A program made the translations under genes and the position numbers. A DNA stretch of 64,000 bases from Cristatella mucedo (taxonomy: Eukaryota; Bryozoa; Phylactolaemata; Cristatellidae): the NCBI GenBank assembly GCA_009760855.2, contig WPIO01000003.1, positions 4,777,001-4,841,000 on the forward strand, written 5' to 3'. This document shows positions 12,531 through 24,799 of the stretch, piece by piece. The stretch's first letter is position 1. Each line of letters opens with the position of its first letter. The notes beneath the pieces were generated by a model. It did not search any database, was not told the DNA's origin, and saw only the letters and a program-made list of their open reading frames with translations.

Positions 12531-13700
12531 TGCCGCCGCCGAAATTTTTAACGAGTTTTTTTGTCCTTTAAACACCAAAATTTCCGTGGTTACTTCATCC
12601 TGTCACGATGGTGATTAAACTATTTGCGTTCACTCAGGGGTAGTTGAAAGGCAATCGTATGTGGTAGTCAGGCAAATAAGGCATATCATTCGTGTCGTGT
12701 AAGAGGTGTGTACATGCAAGTGATATTATTCAATGTTATTTAATGCATTCTTTCTTTAGCTTGCTAATCGATTAATTACATTAACAAGAAAGAAACATCA
12801 TTATAATAAAATTAAAACGAAAAAATAACATTTATTTGTATAGCGTCTTGAGAAAGCTATTTTGTTTCTATTTGGCACCTTGGTCTTCACAAACACTGGA
12901 CCAAGCCAGCACGGTGTAACGGCAGCCCCAATGAAGCTATTTGCTACCACTTTAAATCATACATGTACCTTGAGGTAGTACCTACTTGAAGAGGCAAATA
13001 ATCATCATGGTTTCAGCAATATTGTTCTACATGAATGCTCAAATTTACCCCCACAGGTGATCTACTCCACAGTAATGTATTTCCTTGTATTTAAAATCGC
13101 ATTTGATATTTGAGCTTCTTCGAGACAGGCAAGTAGCTTAACTTAGTGCCTTCATGCAGTGCCACCCCTAATTTGGGAGTTGCTTTCCTCGTTGTAAATG
13201 AGCTCATTAAAATTTTACCACCTAACAAGTTGAGCTTTAGTTGACAGTGAAATATATCTAATATCCAAAACGTTTGATGTGTCCTTCTCATATCATTATG
13301 CGAAAAGTAACCTGAAATATCGGAAGGGGTTATTGCATTCTTACCACTTTAACTTTTAAATTGAAAGGAAAATGCACGGTGAATGCAAAATTAAAAACCT
13401 CACCTGTGGATTTAACGTGTAGGGAGACGGTTGTACCTGGTCTGCTTAATGAATCTGGAAAATATGAAGTAAGTTGGCGTCAAAAGTTATGGAGATCCAT
13501 TTAAAATAAAACTGTCGTGTACAAATAATATTTACAATAATCCGAGTCATATTTGTAATTTGTTCACAGACAAATCAGCAATATCAAAGGCTGACGTAGA
13601 ATCAATGGTTTCAACAGGGTAAAGGACACTGCCAATTACAAATATTTCATATTATGGCAAACTGAATCATCCAGATATTCTAAATATGATAATTACTTTA
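12531..13700. other. AT-rich stretch, nothing recognised
   Basis: No open frame with a recognisable domain, no repeat matched to the rest of the window. Confidence 0.35.
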
Positions 13701-13707
13701 AACATAC

Positions 13708-13758
13708 ACGCACACCCACACTCACACACACACGCAAGCACACACACAAACACACACA

Positions 13759-13815
<57 letters not shown>
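13708..13815. repeat. (CA)n/(TA)n compound microsatellite
   Basis: CA-rich repeats with a short CT run inside, passing directly into TA repeats at the right end. Confidence 0.95.
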
Positions 13816-15547
13816 GCCTGCATTCCACTACGAAAATATCGTGAGTTGATGGTTTGAAGTGGGCCAAGATACTCACACAACAATTGGGGATTTTACTGAA
13901 CATTTTCCACAAATTCAGAGTACAGCTGTGCATCTAGTGAAGTTGTATCTCCTAGCACATCGTAATTAGTCGACTAAATGCATAGCCCCCAATCTTAACC
14001 ACAATATGTAAACCTCAAATCAAGACATATGCGTGCCAAAGCGATTATCTGCGACAACCAAGAAGTGAATAATCTAAACTGCATTACCAACGTGATGATA
14101 AGTAACAGCAAAGCTGTAATGAAGCTGTAAGCAAGCGGTCTCAGAATATTTAGATGCTTTTAGGTTTTCGAGATTTACTTCCAATCTAAGAACCAGCCGC
14201 CACACCATGTCTCCCAAAATGCGGTCATTTTACTGCTGTTGACAGCTACGCTTGAAGTAAAATTTATGAGGTTGAAAGTACTGCATTGCTCCTCTGACTA
14301 AGGGCTCACATTGTCCCTATATCTATGAAGATGAGCATCGATAGTAAGGACATATACTTCCACAGCTGAGAAGTAGTTTTGCTCGGTGAAATTAAGTCGC
14401 TCTGCGTTTTAAGTCACTAAAAATTAAGCCCCGATTACTACTGCAGTGATGGACGCTCGTGTCTTTCTTATATTGGCACCGAAAATACATCTAGCTCGAC
14501 CTGTTACGCAAGCAACTCTTGGTGTTAGTTTTTTAACACGCTCCAAAATTGCCGCTGCTTATTTCGAGATGAAAGAAGAAAAAAATTTTGGGACCAAAAT
14601 TTGTCGTGCAGTGGTTGTATCAGGAACTTGGAGGAGTTCACCAGTGGATTCTATTGAACATAGTTGCCTCCCCACAGAACTCGGCCTAATGAGGCCAATT
14701 TAGGTAGTTCCATTAAAGCGAAACGCCTCTCCAGTTCAACAGGCCGATATAGTAAGACGAACATGGTAAAACTAGCATGATGATTCATTAGTAGTAACAC
14801 CACTTCCTTCAAGTCTCCTTTGAGCTCTCGCTAGAACCCATCATATCTAAAATTGTGATTCCACAAATATTTTGATGCTGTTGTAGTCATCAAAATATAT
14901 GGAGCAAAAAATGAAGAAAAGGAAAAAACAGGCAATTTAGAGAAGCCTCCAAGCTTACAACACATTTAGTGGTAGATTGGTAGCGAGCATAGCAAAATGC
15001 ATTGAGACAATGATAGCAGCCTTTGCAGCATATCAAGAAAAAAATGCAAGTATCAACATGGCGAGGTGGAACTAAACTGTTTTGTCATGCTCAGATGGCT
15101 CTAAACTGAACTATTGAGCTTAAACGACTGGCAATTTTACTATTTAAATTACTGGAAAGTACCAGTTGAAGAGTGTGATTAATTAAATAAGATTAATCCA
15201 CTGAACAACTGATGCCGTGCCTTCACTTCGTCGAGTGATGAATAACAAAGGTCAATGTATCTAAAAATAAACCGCTGTTATGCTTAACCAAAAATATATT
15301 CGTATTAAAACGTACCTTCTGAGTATAAGCATGAAACAAATGTAAATTTATTACACGAATTCAATATTTGTTTAGGTTACAGACATTCGAAAATGGCCTA
15401 GAATGTAAACAAGTGCATTTGGGAACCAATGGATGTAAAATTTGTCCTGTATTGATCAGAAAGCAAACTTTCTATTTCTTAGTGTAACGGTTTTCCAAGT
15501 CTGGGGGATTAGTGATAGAAAAATGGTGCTAATTACTCAGAAACAAA
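13816..15547. other. No gene recognised
   Basis: AT-rich DNA. One open frame at 14446-14703 (+) has no recognisable domain and no support from another copy. Confidence 0.35.
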
Positions 15548-16112
15548 TAAAAATTGAATTCTCTCAACTCACTGGCAGAATGTAGAAATGACATACACAA
15601 TCGGATGGTGGCACTTTTTTTTAAATAGAATGGTAACAAAACTAGCTTACCACTTATGGGCAAACAAGTGTGAAAGAGAAATTGGAAAGGCTAGTGCTCA
15701 AAATCAGCTCTGCTAGCATATGTTCTTTTGAATCCGCACGAAATCTAGGTGTTGTGTTCCAAATCGACCTTTAATTAGATGACTGCATCAGCTCTACTAT
15801 TAGATCTACTGCCCCATCAGGCTAAGCGTTATTCCACATGCTTTTCGGAAACTAACTGTTTATCTGTACGTCGTACAAACCTCACGTCCTTGGAAAATTG
15901 TGCATTCAGTTCGTTTGCTCCCAAAGCCTGGAACTCATTACCGACTTCCGTCATGACATCCCTTGACTTGACCATGTTTAAAAAGAAAATAAAAACGCAC
16001 CTTTTAAAGACAGCATTGAATGGGTACCTTTTATTCGTCCTCTTTGTGCTTAGGCGTGCCGACACAGTGCATGCTGCCACTAACCACACAAGCATGCTGA
16101 CCCTGCTCGTGT
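15548..16112 (+). mobile_element. LINE-A copy 2, left part, with internal deletion
   Basis: Aligns by eye with LINE-A copy 1 from its RT palm region (CTCTCAACTCACTGG) onward. About 330 bp of the RT thumb is missing near 15790, where text matching 1820 of copy 1 jumps to text matching 2170. The open frame 15779-16120 keeps LLPHQAKRYSTCFSE and APKAWNSLPT of the C-terminal end. The copy is interrupted near 16112 and resumes near 17606. Confidence 0.8.
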
Positions 16113-16233
16113 GGTTGTAGGAAATCCCCCCCCCCAGACATTCCCTTCCACCTGGTGGACCCTAGGTCATCGCTCCGGTGTAGGATATGGCCCCCTATGT
16201 TGATGAATATATAACTAAGAATACAGATATGTA

Positions 16234-16826
16234 ATGTTACGTAATATAATGTGTCCATCAGTAACTTCACTAAGTCATAAAGACCATGTGGGTGTTATTA
16301 AGGAGAGCTTTGTAAATCCCACTCACAGCCTAAGCGGCTTTTGGTACGCATTCGGTAGCCAACAGACTTCGTCTCACCCAACAAAGGAAAAGTGGGAAGC
16401 ATAGCAGAGTAAGGAGAGCAGTTGAGGTAGTGAGTATCATGGATGTAGCAGTTCGGGACCGCTGAAAAGAATGAGCCATTGTCGGCAGTAGGAGAGTAGT
16501 TGTCGTTGCGCAAGAATTGTGGAAGCGAGTTCCAGCCGAGGACCTGCAGAGGTAAAGTTTATGTCGATAACGATCTTTAAGCAGAGGACTGGAACAGCTA
16601 ATTTATTGTCCACACAAAACCTGATGGTGCAAAGTGACTGAAACTGAAGCAGCAATTCAGCTAGGTATGAAATAGTCAAGCCGTGGTGGGCCTTGTGGGT
16701 CAGCGTAAAAACTTTGCTCTGCATCCGTTGCTCAACTGGCATCCATCCTAGCTCTTTTAGCAAAGGATAGACGTTCTCAAACCAGTGGGTCTTAAAAATT
16801 AGCCTTGCAGCCATATTCATAGTCGA

Positions 16827-16828
<2 letters not shown>
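16234..16828 (-). mobile_element. LINE-B copy 3, 5'-truncated 3' piece
   Basis: Carries the LINE-B 3' UTR block and, in frames 16437-16820, the thumb sequence NMAARLIFKTHWFENVYPLL followed by KELGWMPVEQRMQSKV, the same region as LINE-B copies 1 and 2. The 5' truncation at about 16828 abuts an A-tract and an AT microsatellite. Confidence 0.85.
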
Positions 16829-16861
<33 letters not shown>

Positions 16862-16865
16862 TATA
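16829..16865. repeat. A-tract and (AT)n microsatellite
   Basis: Ten A residues followed by an uninterrupted AT run, directly at the truncated end of LINE-B copy 3. Confidence 0.93.
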
Positions 16866-17221
16866 CATTATCAAATGAATTTCACGTTCTATTAAAACAA
16901 AATAAACTCAGTATCATTAGAACAAGGAATGGATTGGAATGCTGGTTTTCTAATCAGGCGAGCGGCTGCGGCAGCTGTGGCGGCCGTTGTAGCTGCAAGC
17001 TATATAGTTCGGTCCTGCGGGAGTTCGGTCCCGCTCGACTCCGCCAGGCACTCGCTCGTACCACCAAAGCGGGAGGCACTACGGCATGCCGCTTGTGGTA
17101 AGCCTCAATGGTCTACTGTGTATACCTCGAGCTCTGGCGATCAAGTTACGCCCTAACATGAAAATTGAAGCCGGGAAGATGAGCAAGGGTAAATATAGGC
17201 AGCGGAGGCGCAGCCCTCACT

Positions 17222-17510
17222 AAACTTTAAGCCATAAACCCTAAACACTAAATCCCCTTAATCCTAAGTTCTATGTCTATAACCCTAAAACCTGAATACC
17301 GTAAACCTAAATTCCAAACCCTAAACCCTAAACCCTAAAACTCTAAACGCTAAACCCTACAAACCTCAAAAACCGTAAACTTTAAACCGTCAACATTGAA
17401 CCCTCAAACCCGAAGCCCTAAATTCTCAACTCTCAACTATAAACCCTATAGACGCTAAACCATGAACCCCTAAACACTAAACCCTAAAACCTATACTGTA
17501 AGCCATACAC
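17222..17510. repeat. Degenerate CCCTAAA-type telomere-like array
   Basis: About 290 bp of seven-base units, the best stretch being three tandem AAACCCT units near 17318-17340. The rest keeps the CCCTAAA rhythm with substitutions (AAACACT, AAACCGT, AACCCTC). The animal telomere unit is normally CCCTAA; the seven-base form is known from plants and several protist groups. Confidence 0.8.
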
Positions 17511-17605
17511 GGGGGGGCGTAAATGTCTTTCCCCGAAGGGTGAAATGTCAGGGGCTGAATGTCGGCGGATTGCGATGGAAGCGTCCAGGTGGGAAAGTCC
17601 GTACC

Positions 17606-17755
17606 CCATGCATGTCACAACTAACACTGTAATTCATATTGTTTATCACGGATGATACCACTCATCTTTGATCGTGTTTCCTTTGCAGCAAATGTAAAGC
17701 TCCTAGAAAGAGAATGAGTTCTCTGAGGACGCTTTCTCAAGAGTATGATTATTAT
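17606..17755 (+). mobile_element. LINE-A copy 2, right part (3' UTR and tail)
   Basis: Continues copy 2 after the insertion. It carries the LINE-A terminus GTAAAGCTCCTAGAAAGAG, then GAGGACGCTTTCTC, then ATTATTATTA. Confidence 0.85.
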
Positions 17756-18209
17756 TAGAAATTAAAATTTGGCAACACAGTAGATAATTTCATATTTGGA
17801 ATGGAATACTGGCACTGAAAATTTGAAAGATTTTGATCTTTTGATCTGCTGATAACAAGCAGAGCTATATTTAAATTTAGATCCAAGTGGTTGTAACCAG
17901 TTTTAATGGGTTTTAACTGGCACTATTGATGCTGGTTTGATTTTGGAGAGGCAGCTTAGGCTATCAGTATGCATTTTCATCAATATTTGATTCTAGTAAG
18001 AGCCTGCAATAGTCGTTAGAGTGCATAACTGAGATATGCAAGAGCAGACTAGTCGGCTGATTGATATCGTCATATATTTAAAGTACGTTTGCTGTCTTCC
18101 ATGTGCAGATGTCATCCACACATGCAGCCATAGAGCTTATAGAATTCAACATGCTGGAGGACCAAAGGAATAAAAGCGATTGTAAAGCAATTTACGTCAA
18201 ATTAAATAT

Positions 18210-19140
18210 GTACGTCAGGGATCTGTGCCTTGTTCGGATGTTTTTTTGTTGCTTTGCACTCTCTCTTTCCAATACGATTGCCTGGCCATACTAGGCTTTC
18301 ACTGCAGTGCCGAGGACACTCAGTTGAACCATTGCTCTCATCCCTCCCAGAAATCAAAAAAATTCTCTCAACTGTACTTGCTGCATGCATTAATCACATC
18401 TGTACGTAGGTGACAGCAATTTTTTTAAATGAATTATGATAAAGTATTAATGAAATCCATATGATGATGGCTGCAATTTTTTTGAAGTTGAACAGTAATA
18501 AAAATAACGAAATAGGTTTGGGCTAACCCAGTGGTATTCAGAGATTGCCAAAGCCTGACGCTCACAATTGACCCTGCATGCACATGTGCACTTGAATATG
18601 TACCAATTTAAGCTTTCCTGTTTCAAAGGAAAATCTCAGTTGACGACCAAACTAGCTTTACAGTCACGTTTGCCTACTTTCAGCTACATAGCCTTCCTAA
18701 AACTCAGGGCTGCTTAGACGAGGACACTACATCTAAACTTGTCCACAAATATGTGATATTGGGCCTCGACGTTAATCAGTGCTAGCTGGTCTACTGGATT
18801 GTGCAATCAAATGCTTACAGATATCGCAAAAATCTGCAGCTAGCCGTGTCAATTGTGAGCTTGGCGGCTGCCACATCTCATAGGGTCTCGCCGACACATA
18901 CTGGCTCCCGGTCCAGCAGTGCTGCGACTTTGATAAGGCTCGAGCCTACCTTTTAGATCCATTTCCAACACTGCTGACAATTGTACTGCATGCTTTTCTG
19001 AATCCAATCGTATACCTACGTCTCGCATTGACTTATAATCATTTAAAGACGTGACCATAATTTTTTGGCTCCCGAAACCTGGAAATCACTCCAACTGGCA
19101 TCGCTGCATCACTCCAACTGGCATCACAAAACAATTGTCC
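18210..19140 (+). mobile_element. LINE-A copy 3, very diverged
   Basis: Matches LINE-A copy 1 patchily in order: GTCAGGGATCTGTGCC (the PQGS motif region), CTAGGCTTTCACT, CACTCAGTTG, GACACTACATCTAAACTTGT, and the 3' coding end near 18960-19110. No reading frame is preserved. Older than the other copies or from a sister subfamily, since its 3' part is closest to the piece at 42760. Confidence 0.7.
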
Positions 19141-20310
19141 GGCTGGCTCTGTAAATGAGACTGCTACAGTATAACACCTTTACTAAATTACTAACAGCTT
19201 TTTCTTATTTACAGCAAACGTTATTAGAGTGTAACGTGCGTAGCAGTCTCGGCATGATCTAACTAAATTTCGATAAGTCTGACTTCCTAATGTAAGCAGT
19301 ACCACCACTGGGCTTCTCGTGTGCCTGAGCACTGAGGCCTATTCATGGCACCTGTTTTCAAACGAATGCCAGTCTAGGCTTAACATAGGGCATGAGATCC
19401 AGTCGTTGATGCTGATTCACTGGCATTGATTTAAATGCCTATGGACGGAGCATTAGTTCTTCCCTGGCGCTATATAAGCTATCTATTACTAAAAATATAG
19501 ATTGCATGCATGAATTTAATGCCAACAATATGATCTCGGATGTATAGGAACGGTATATTTGGCTTTAAGCTTGCGAGTGGCTCACTTTGTTCAACATCAA
19601 TGAGCAAGTAATATTGAAAAACAGTATTACTACTAACATTATTAAGGTGCATATTCGATCGCGATTAATTAGTCTTATGAGGAGAAGAGACTCGACCTTT
19701 GCAAAGCTAATAGAGTAAATACTACTCACTAGTTGAAAATAAAAGTGAGCTTGCAATGAGGGAAATAACTTAAAAGATCGTAGAAAACCTTTCGAACTAT
19801 GGAACTCATTCAAAACATCCATGAACCACTGAACAAAGAATGTAGGTTTTAATACACTTTTCTTAAAAGTGAGCTACAATTCCATCGAAGACCTCATTTC
19901 AATATGGCCACTATTAGTTGCACATGAAATTGGTATGAAATTACAATGGCTAAAAACAAAAAATCTTACGAAACGTCATCAAATTTTGCCGTCTTATCCC
20001 TATATCAGCTGACCAGCAGCTTTAGTATATACCAGTCCTACTTGCATTAGGGAGGTAGAATTTCCTGCAGCAGGGCTGCAAACTTACGTCACGGACCTTG
20101 AAAGGTAATCTCACTACATCGAGGCCAAGACTTAACAGAAACTTTCGAAAAGGAGAATGAGCAATGAACTTAAATGAAAAAAACAAAAATTGTATGCTGC
20201 CATACCGCAAAGTGAAATTCTTATCGGTTTTGAAAGCATTAAAAATTGGTGAGTTTTGTTTTGTCCTTTGATCAGACAGTTAATGAAGTCCGTTACTAAT
20301 GAATTATCAC
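19141..20310. other. No confident gene; - strand frame with a hydrophobic stretch
   Basis: The - strand frame 19565-19822 has a hydrophobic segment (LIMLVVILFF) that could in principle be a membrane exon for the Ig-like exon upstream at 20311. No acceptor or second copy supports it, so it is not called. A - strand GTAAGT at about 20085 is also unsupported. Confidence 0.25.
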
Positions 20311-20601
20311 TTGACCAGGTGGCTTCAGCCTGAACAGTCAGTCGTTGACGTCTGGTTTTCGTAGAGGTGTAGCTGTTGCAAGAATGCAAGGTCATCTGAT
20401 ATTTGTCTTTGAACATGGTTGGATCTTCAATACCACATGCTGCGATCCACCAATTGAAATTGTCCACTTTACCATTTTCTTGTGCCCAAATAAGCTGCAT
20501 CTCAGTGTTCTTTAAATCTTGATTTGACATCCAATCAAATGAGCATGTGAAACCGAAGGACTCAGTATTGGGAAGGCAATCCGGCATGGTGAGCTCAATA
20601 T
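20311..20601 (-). CDS. Candidate exon encoding an Ig-like-sized extracellular domain
   Basis: A 291-nt - strand exon (97 codons) with a pyrimidine-rich acceptor (CTTTCTGTTGTAG) at 20602 and a GTGATA donor below 20311. Both borders are phase 1, as for exons of immunoglobulin and other extracellular domains. The peptide has Cys20 (FGFTCSFDW), Trp39 (MQLIW) and Cys75 (LHSC), a 55-residue Cys-Cys spacing, and a final strand-like QRLTVQAE. Cys9 and Cys56 could form a second bridge. The Ig reading is inferred from size, phase and Cys/Trp spacing; the usual D-x-G-x-Y-x-C is not there. The open frame continues past both borders, and the donor is not the strongest form. It could belong to the same cluster as the exons at 28-29 kb, all on the same strand. 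Confidence 0.5.
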
Positions 20602-20727
20602 CTACAACAGAAAGCCGGACTTTCCGTAGTAAAGTCATTCGAAGATATCGATTCAGTCATCTATCGGACCAACATTCTAAGTACCTGAGTTGGACACTCA
20701 CTTAATAATAATCAGTGGTAGAGAGTG

Positions 20728-21915
20728 TTAACACAAAACATGGGGTACCTCGAGGTTCAATGCTAGTTCAGGCTCTTTAAACGGATAATGCTCTCCTTCT
20801 TACTGATATTATGGCCAAGCACAGTAAGGCATACACTTCTGAGTGAATGCACGCCCTTGTACCTTTGCTTTGATCCCTCCCAGCCCTTGAGCACATCGAA
20901 TTCTCTAAAGTCCCTTGCTGCAGGTATCAATGACATTCACACATGCATGGCAGCAAGTTTTTTTTTAAATAAATGACGATAAAACTAACCAATTAGTTAT
21001 GGGAAAAACCAGTGATTCAGATTTTGGAAAGGAATACCCTAAAAAATGGCTCTGCCAGCATGCCTCCTATTAAATCGACTAGAAATTCAGGTGTCATGTT
21101 CCAAAGTTACCACTCATTAGACGACCACATCGGATCCACAGTCAAGACTGCCTAATTTCAGCTATATAGTATTGCTAAAATTCGGGCTTGTTTAGAAAGG
21201 AATACCATGTCCCCATTGGTCCATGCATTTGTGACATCGTGTCTTGACTTCCTTAACTCACTGCTTGCTGGCCTACCAGCATATGAAATCAAGGAGTTTC
21301 GGCTGATGCCAAACGTTGCAGCTAGGCTTGTCTGTCGTGGATATCGCTTTGCCTCAACACACTATTTTTCGCCGCCTGGGTTGGCTACTAGCCGAGCAAC
21401 GGATCGACTTCACGGTTTAGTCGCTCACTTTTAGTGTTCTTCATTCTTTGGCTCTAACCTATCACTTAGGTCTACTCCCCCACCAGGCCAAGCGTCGTGC
21501 CAGCTGCTTTCCGCAATGAAGCAGTTTAACGATACCCTGTTGAAACTCCAAATCCTTTGGAAACCGTACATTTAGTTCGCATGCTCCCAAAGCCTGGAAG
21601 TCACTGCAGAATTGTGTCACAACATTCCCTGAGTTTTCCGCATTACAAGAATTAAAAAAGGCACCTATTTAGGACAGCATCTAGTGGGTCCCTGTGACTC
21701 GTTGTTTAAGGGCTTATGAGTGCTGACGCTGTGCATGCTTCCACAAACGACATTCGCATGCTGATTCTGTGCATATTACTCCTAACCATGTTATTCATGT
21801 TGCTTTTCATGCATAATCTCACTCACCATTCAATCGTGTTTCCTTTTGCAGCCAATTTACAGCCCCTAGAAAGAGATGAAGTTCTCTGAGGGCGCTTAAT
21901 CAAGTTCATTAGTGC
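20728..21915 (+). mobile_element. LINE-A copy 4, RT palm to 3' tail
   Basis: Starts at the PQGS region (GGGGTACCTCGAGGTTC) and runs to GCCCCTAGAAAGAGATGAAG and GAGGGCGCTTAATC near 21850-21905. Frames 20788-20976 and 21207-21434 keep LYLCFDPSQP and LVHAFVTSCLDFLNSLLAG. Multiple indels and stops. Confidence 0.82.
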
Positions 21916-22149
21916 TATCATAATTAATATTAAGTGCGATCTGTATTGGCTATCAATCGGTTGCACTTCATAGTTTCGGGACATGAAACAGAAAGATCTT
22001 TTGAAGTATTAGTCGCAGTGTGTCATAGTTCATTCTGTCCTCAATAAGCAATAGAGAATTACATATTCAAGAAAAAATGATAGAGCATGATTTATTGGTA
22101 CGTTTCGACACTTTAATTTGCGTAAGAACATGTTTCCTAAAATGTATGT

Positions 22150-22850
22150 GGGAACAGCCTACACAAGTTTGTAGAGACCAACTAGACTCTTGTTATGTGA
22201 AGTACATGAATTTCTAGAAAGAGAGCTAGTTCTATTTGTTGCACAGTACACAAATTTAGCTATGCCTATACTTGCTAGGTTAAGCCAAAAGTTTCTTATG
22301 AGGCAAAATCAAAGGGGATTTACAAACGACAATAATGGCTACAGAAATACTCACGGAGCTACCTACTTGCCCATTAACAAGGTGCACCCAAGTTTGGCCT
22401 AGATCTTTTGCAAATCAAGAATCGCTCAGAATGAGAGTCTTGCAATTAATCGGTTATCTATAAAACTCGAGATCACAAATTGGTTAGATGTATTAGGAAA
22501 ATGCAAGTTAGTATGTAAATTTTATATTATAGGATGCACTTATTGGCTTTTCGCTTAGTCGACCACAGTCATAAGTGACTCTTTAGTTGGTGATTACTTA
22601 TGGCTAGAGAGAATCAATAAAGTTACCAAGATAAGCATCCATGTGTACTATGGCTAAGATTGACGAATCATATTTTCTCACTCTATATATCAAAGATCAC
22701 GATAAATTGAACATTTGGTTATTTTTGGAAACAATCGCTGTTTCTAATGTTTGGTTTTGATCAAAACGATACAAGATCACCGAATACAAGTTTTAAAATC
22801 ACAGACGATATCAAGTGAGACAGAAACTATCGAGAAAGCCACGATCAACT
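22150..22850. repeat. Segmental duplication P, left copy (partner 44115-44790)
   Basis: Shares long stretches in the same order with 44115-44790: TTTCTAGAAAGAGAGCTAGT, AATACTCACGGAG versus AATACTTATGGAG, AGGTGCACCC, ATAAGTGACTCT and AGAATCAAT/AGAATCATT. Both are diverged. Not coding. The left copy lies between the 28-kb exons and the 20.5-kb exon; the right copy lies just beyond the decayed membrane-protein gene. Confidence 0.8.
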
Positions 22851-22912
22851 GCATCTTTAGTTTTTGAGAAAATCCAAGAGAATGAAGATGGAGCTGACAA
22901 AAAATTCCAGGC

Positions 22913-23050
22913 CTGCCTGTTTAGCCCAGAGGTTTAGATACTCGTCCCGACCAAGCACTGGCCGAGGTCTTGGGCTCGAGCCAGCTGGCATATGTGAAGC
23001 TTCTGAAAAGAGATAACGTTCTTTTAGGGTGCTGAACAAATTAATTATAT
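22913..23050 (+). mobile_element. SINE-1 copy a (tRNA-derived head, LINE-A-like tail)
   Basis: Carries a tRNA-like head with an A-box-like TTAGCCCAGAGG and a B box TGGGCTCGAGCC, then GGCATATGTGAAGC and a tail (AAGAGATAACGTTCTTTTAG, then GGTGCTGAACAAATTAATTA) resembling the LINE-A 3' end. Inserted into the right flank of duplication P. Confidence 0.75.
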
Positions 23051-23399
23051 TTAAATATATATTGTAAGATAGTTTAACGAAAGTATCTTGATTATCCATT
23101 GGTCAATTTCTGGTAAGTGGTGGATTTTATAGCAGCTAGATCACAGTTAAACTAAATCGATCGATTTACAAACGGTTAATGAAGCCAGAAGCAAAAGGGA
23201 ACTCAAACATGTGCTTATTTCTACCACATCGAGTGACATATAAAAACCAGTTCAATGTGGAAAATTAAAATATCACTTGGTATAAGATTTTCTGAGAGGT
23301 AAAAACATGAAATATTAATATGCTATACTATTCTCGTGTAAAGTACCTGAAGTTCGAATATATTATGAACAGAATAATCACACTACTGATGTAGAGCCA

Positions 23400-23880
23400 T
23401 CGGATAACCTAATCTATTTCTTGGCACTTAAAATCTTCTGTACATGAAGCACGACCGAATGGTTAGTGGGAGCATGCTTAAAAGATACAAAAATTACGCG
23501 GTTAGGAGTGCATTCCCCAAGGTCAGCATGCAAGTATAGTTAGAGGAAGCAAAAATAAGCACATACAGGTAGAATCATAGAGACACTCTAAATGCTGTCA
23601 CCAAAACGTGCCCTTTTGCTTTTCTTTTAAATGCAGCCAATTCAGATGTTTTTAGGCAAGGGCGATGTAAGTACCAGGCTTCGATAGCATAGGAGCTAAA
23701 GGCACTGTCTCCAAAGAATTTAAGGTTTGTACGAGGAGGTATATGTAAAAAATTATAATACGAAAAGCTGGCAAACGATGCTTAGCCTTATGGGGCAGAA
23801 GACTGATTGGCAGGCTGGAGCCTAAGAGTACGAGGTGGGGCACCTCGAAGGTAGCAACTCAGAACACAGCATTTTTTTTA
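23400..23880 (-). mobile_element. LINE-A copy 5, 3' piece
   Basis: On the - strand it carries the LINE-A C-terminal coding end and 3' UTR. The + strand shows AACCTAATCTATTTCTTGGC at the terminal motif near 23405. Frame 23652-23843 keeps LLPHKAKHRLPAF and the TLNSLETVPLAPM region. Confidence 0.8.
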
Positions 23881-24799
23881 CTTAAATAAGTTGATACTCT
23901 AGCTCGTCTGTGTGCAGCATTCTTTTTTGAGTGATTTTTTGTTACTTATTAGGCTTTTTAAACCAGAGAAGTACTAAATATATCGAAGTAATGCTGAATT
24001 TGTGTCCTCTAATCAATTTTCCATTAGAAAAGACACTATCGCCCAAAGTAACTTTGACTGAGCACACTGTTTACTCTTGCAAAGACGACGTCTAGTATAC
24101 CAATGAAGCAAAACAAGTTCCGCCTACTGGAAGCAAGTTTAGGGGAGCAAAAAAGGTCAGTAATCCTGTCTGTCGACCTTCCCACGGTGACAACTGTAGA
24201 CCCTACAGAGTTATCCTAGATCAAGTCTAGCTTTTATAATAAGATCTGTAAATCAAAACTTTACCGTGTGAAAATGCTATGCAAAAGTCGACCATCAAAC
24301 GTGTGATTAACAGCTCGATTTTTGTATTATTCTAAAAATGGATGCATTTCAAGGTGCTATTCTTTCACAGGAAAATGAATGGAAGTGCTGACCATCTGAT
24401 GGTCTTTAGGAGTTTTTATTAGGCCCGGTCTAGGTTGTTCTCTGATGCATTTTCAGTACATCTTCTCCATGTATGATAGAACAGGCACAATCAAACAAAT
24501 CTCGCTTAACCATTTATAAAGATCATGATAACATTTATAATTTTACAGCACCCTCGGTGAACTTAATCTTTTTCTGGGAAATTTACCTTGGTTACACAGG
24601 AAACACGATACAACGGCAAACGTTAGCTTTCTCTCTGTCAACAAGCCTAATGTGATTGGAAGTGACGATGAAAGGGTCTGCATGTAAGCATGGTAAGTGG
24701 CAGCATGCTCAGTGGCATCATTTACAAGAACAGAAATGCATTCTAAAATTTGGTTAAGGCAGGGGATGCAGTGAATCCAGCCGGAATCGACTTTAAGTC
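23881..24799. other. No gene recognised
   Basis: AT-rich DNA between LINE-A copy 5 and SINE-1 copy b. Open frame 24473-24655 (+) has no recognisable features. Confidence 0.3.

Larger units (their letters stand above)
16113..17605. mobile_element. Composite insertion inside LINE-A copy 2
   Basis: LINE-A copy 2 reads CACTAACCACACAAGCATGC up to about 16110 and resumes with CCATGCATGTCACAACTAAC at about 17606, which are neighbours in copy 1. The 1.5 kb between them contains a C-homopolymer, a - strand LINE-B tail, an A/AT tract, a GC-rich stretch (about 16960-17160) and a CCCTAAA-like array. Several events may be stacked here. Confidence 0.65.

Noticed and set aside
17222-17510. A true chromosome end
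   Set aside because: The array is short, degenerate, and flanked on both sides by the two halves of one LINE-A copy, so it is internal.
19565-19822. - strand frame with LIMLVVILFF as a membrane exon partner of the Ig-like exon
   Set aside because: No similarity to the Y2 membrane exon and no convincing acceptor.
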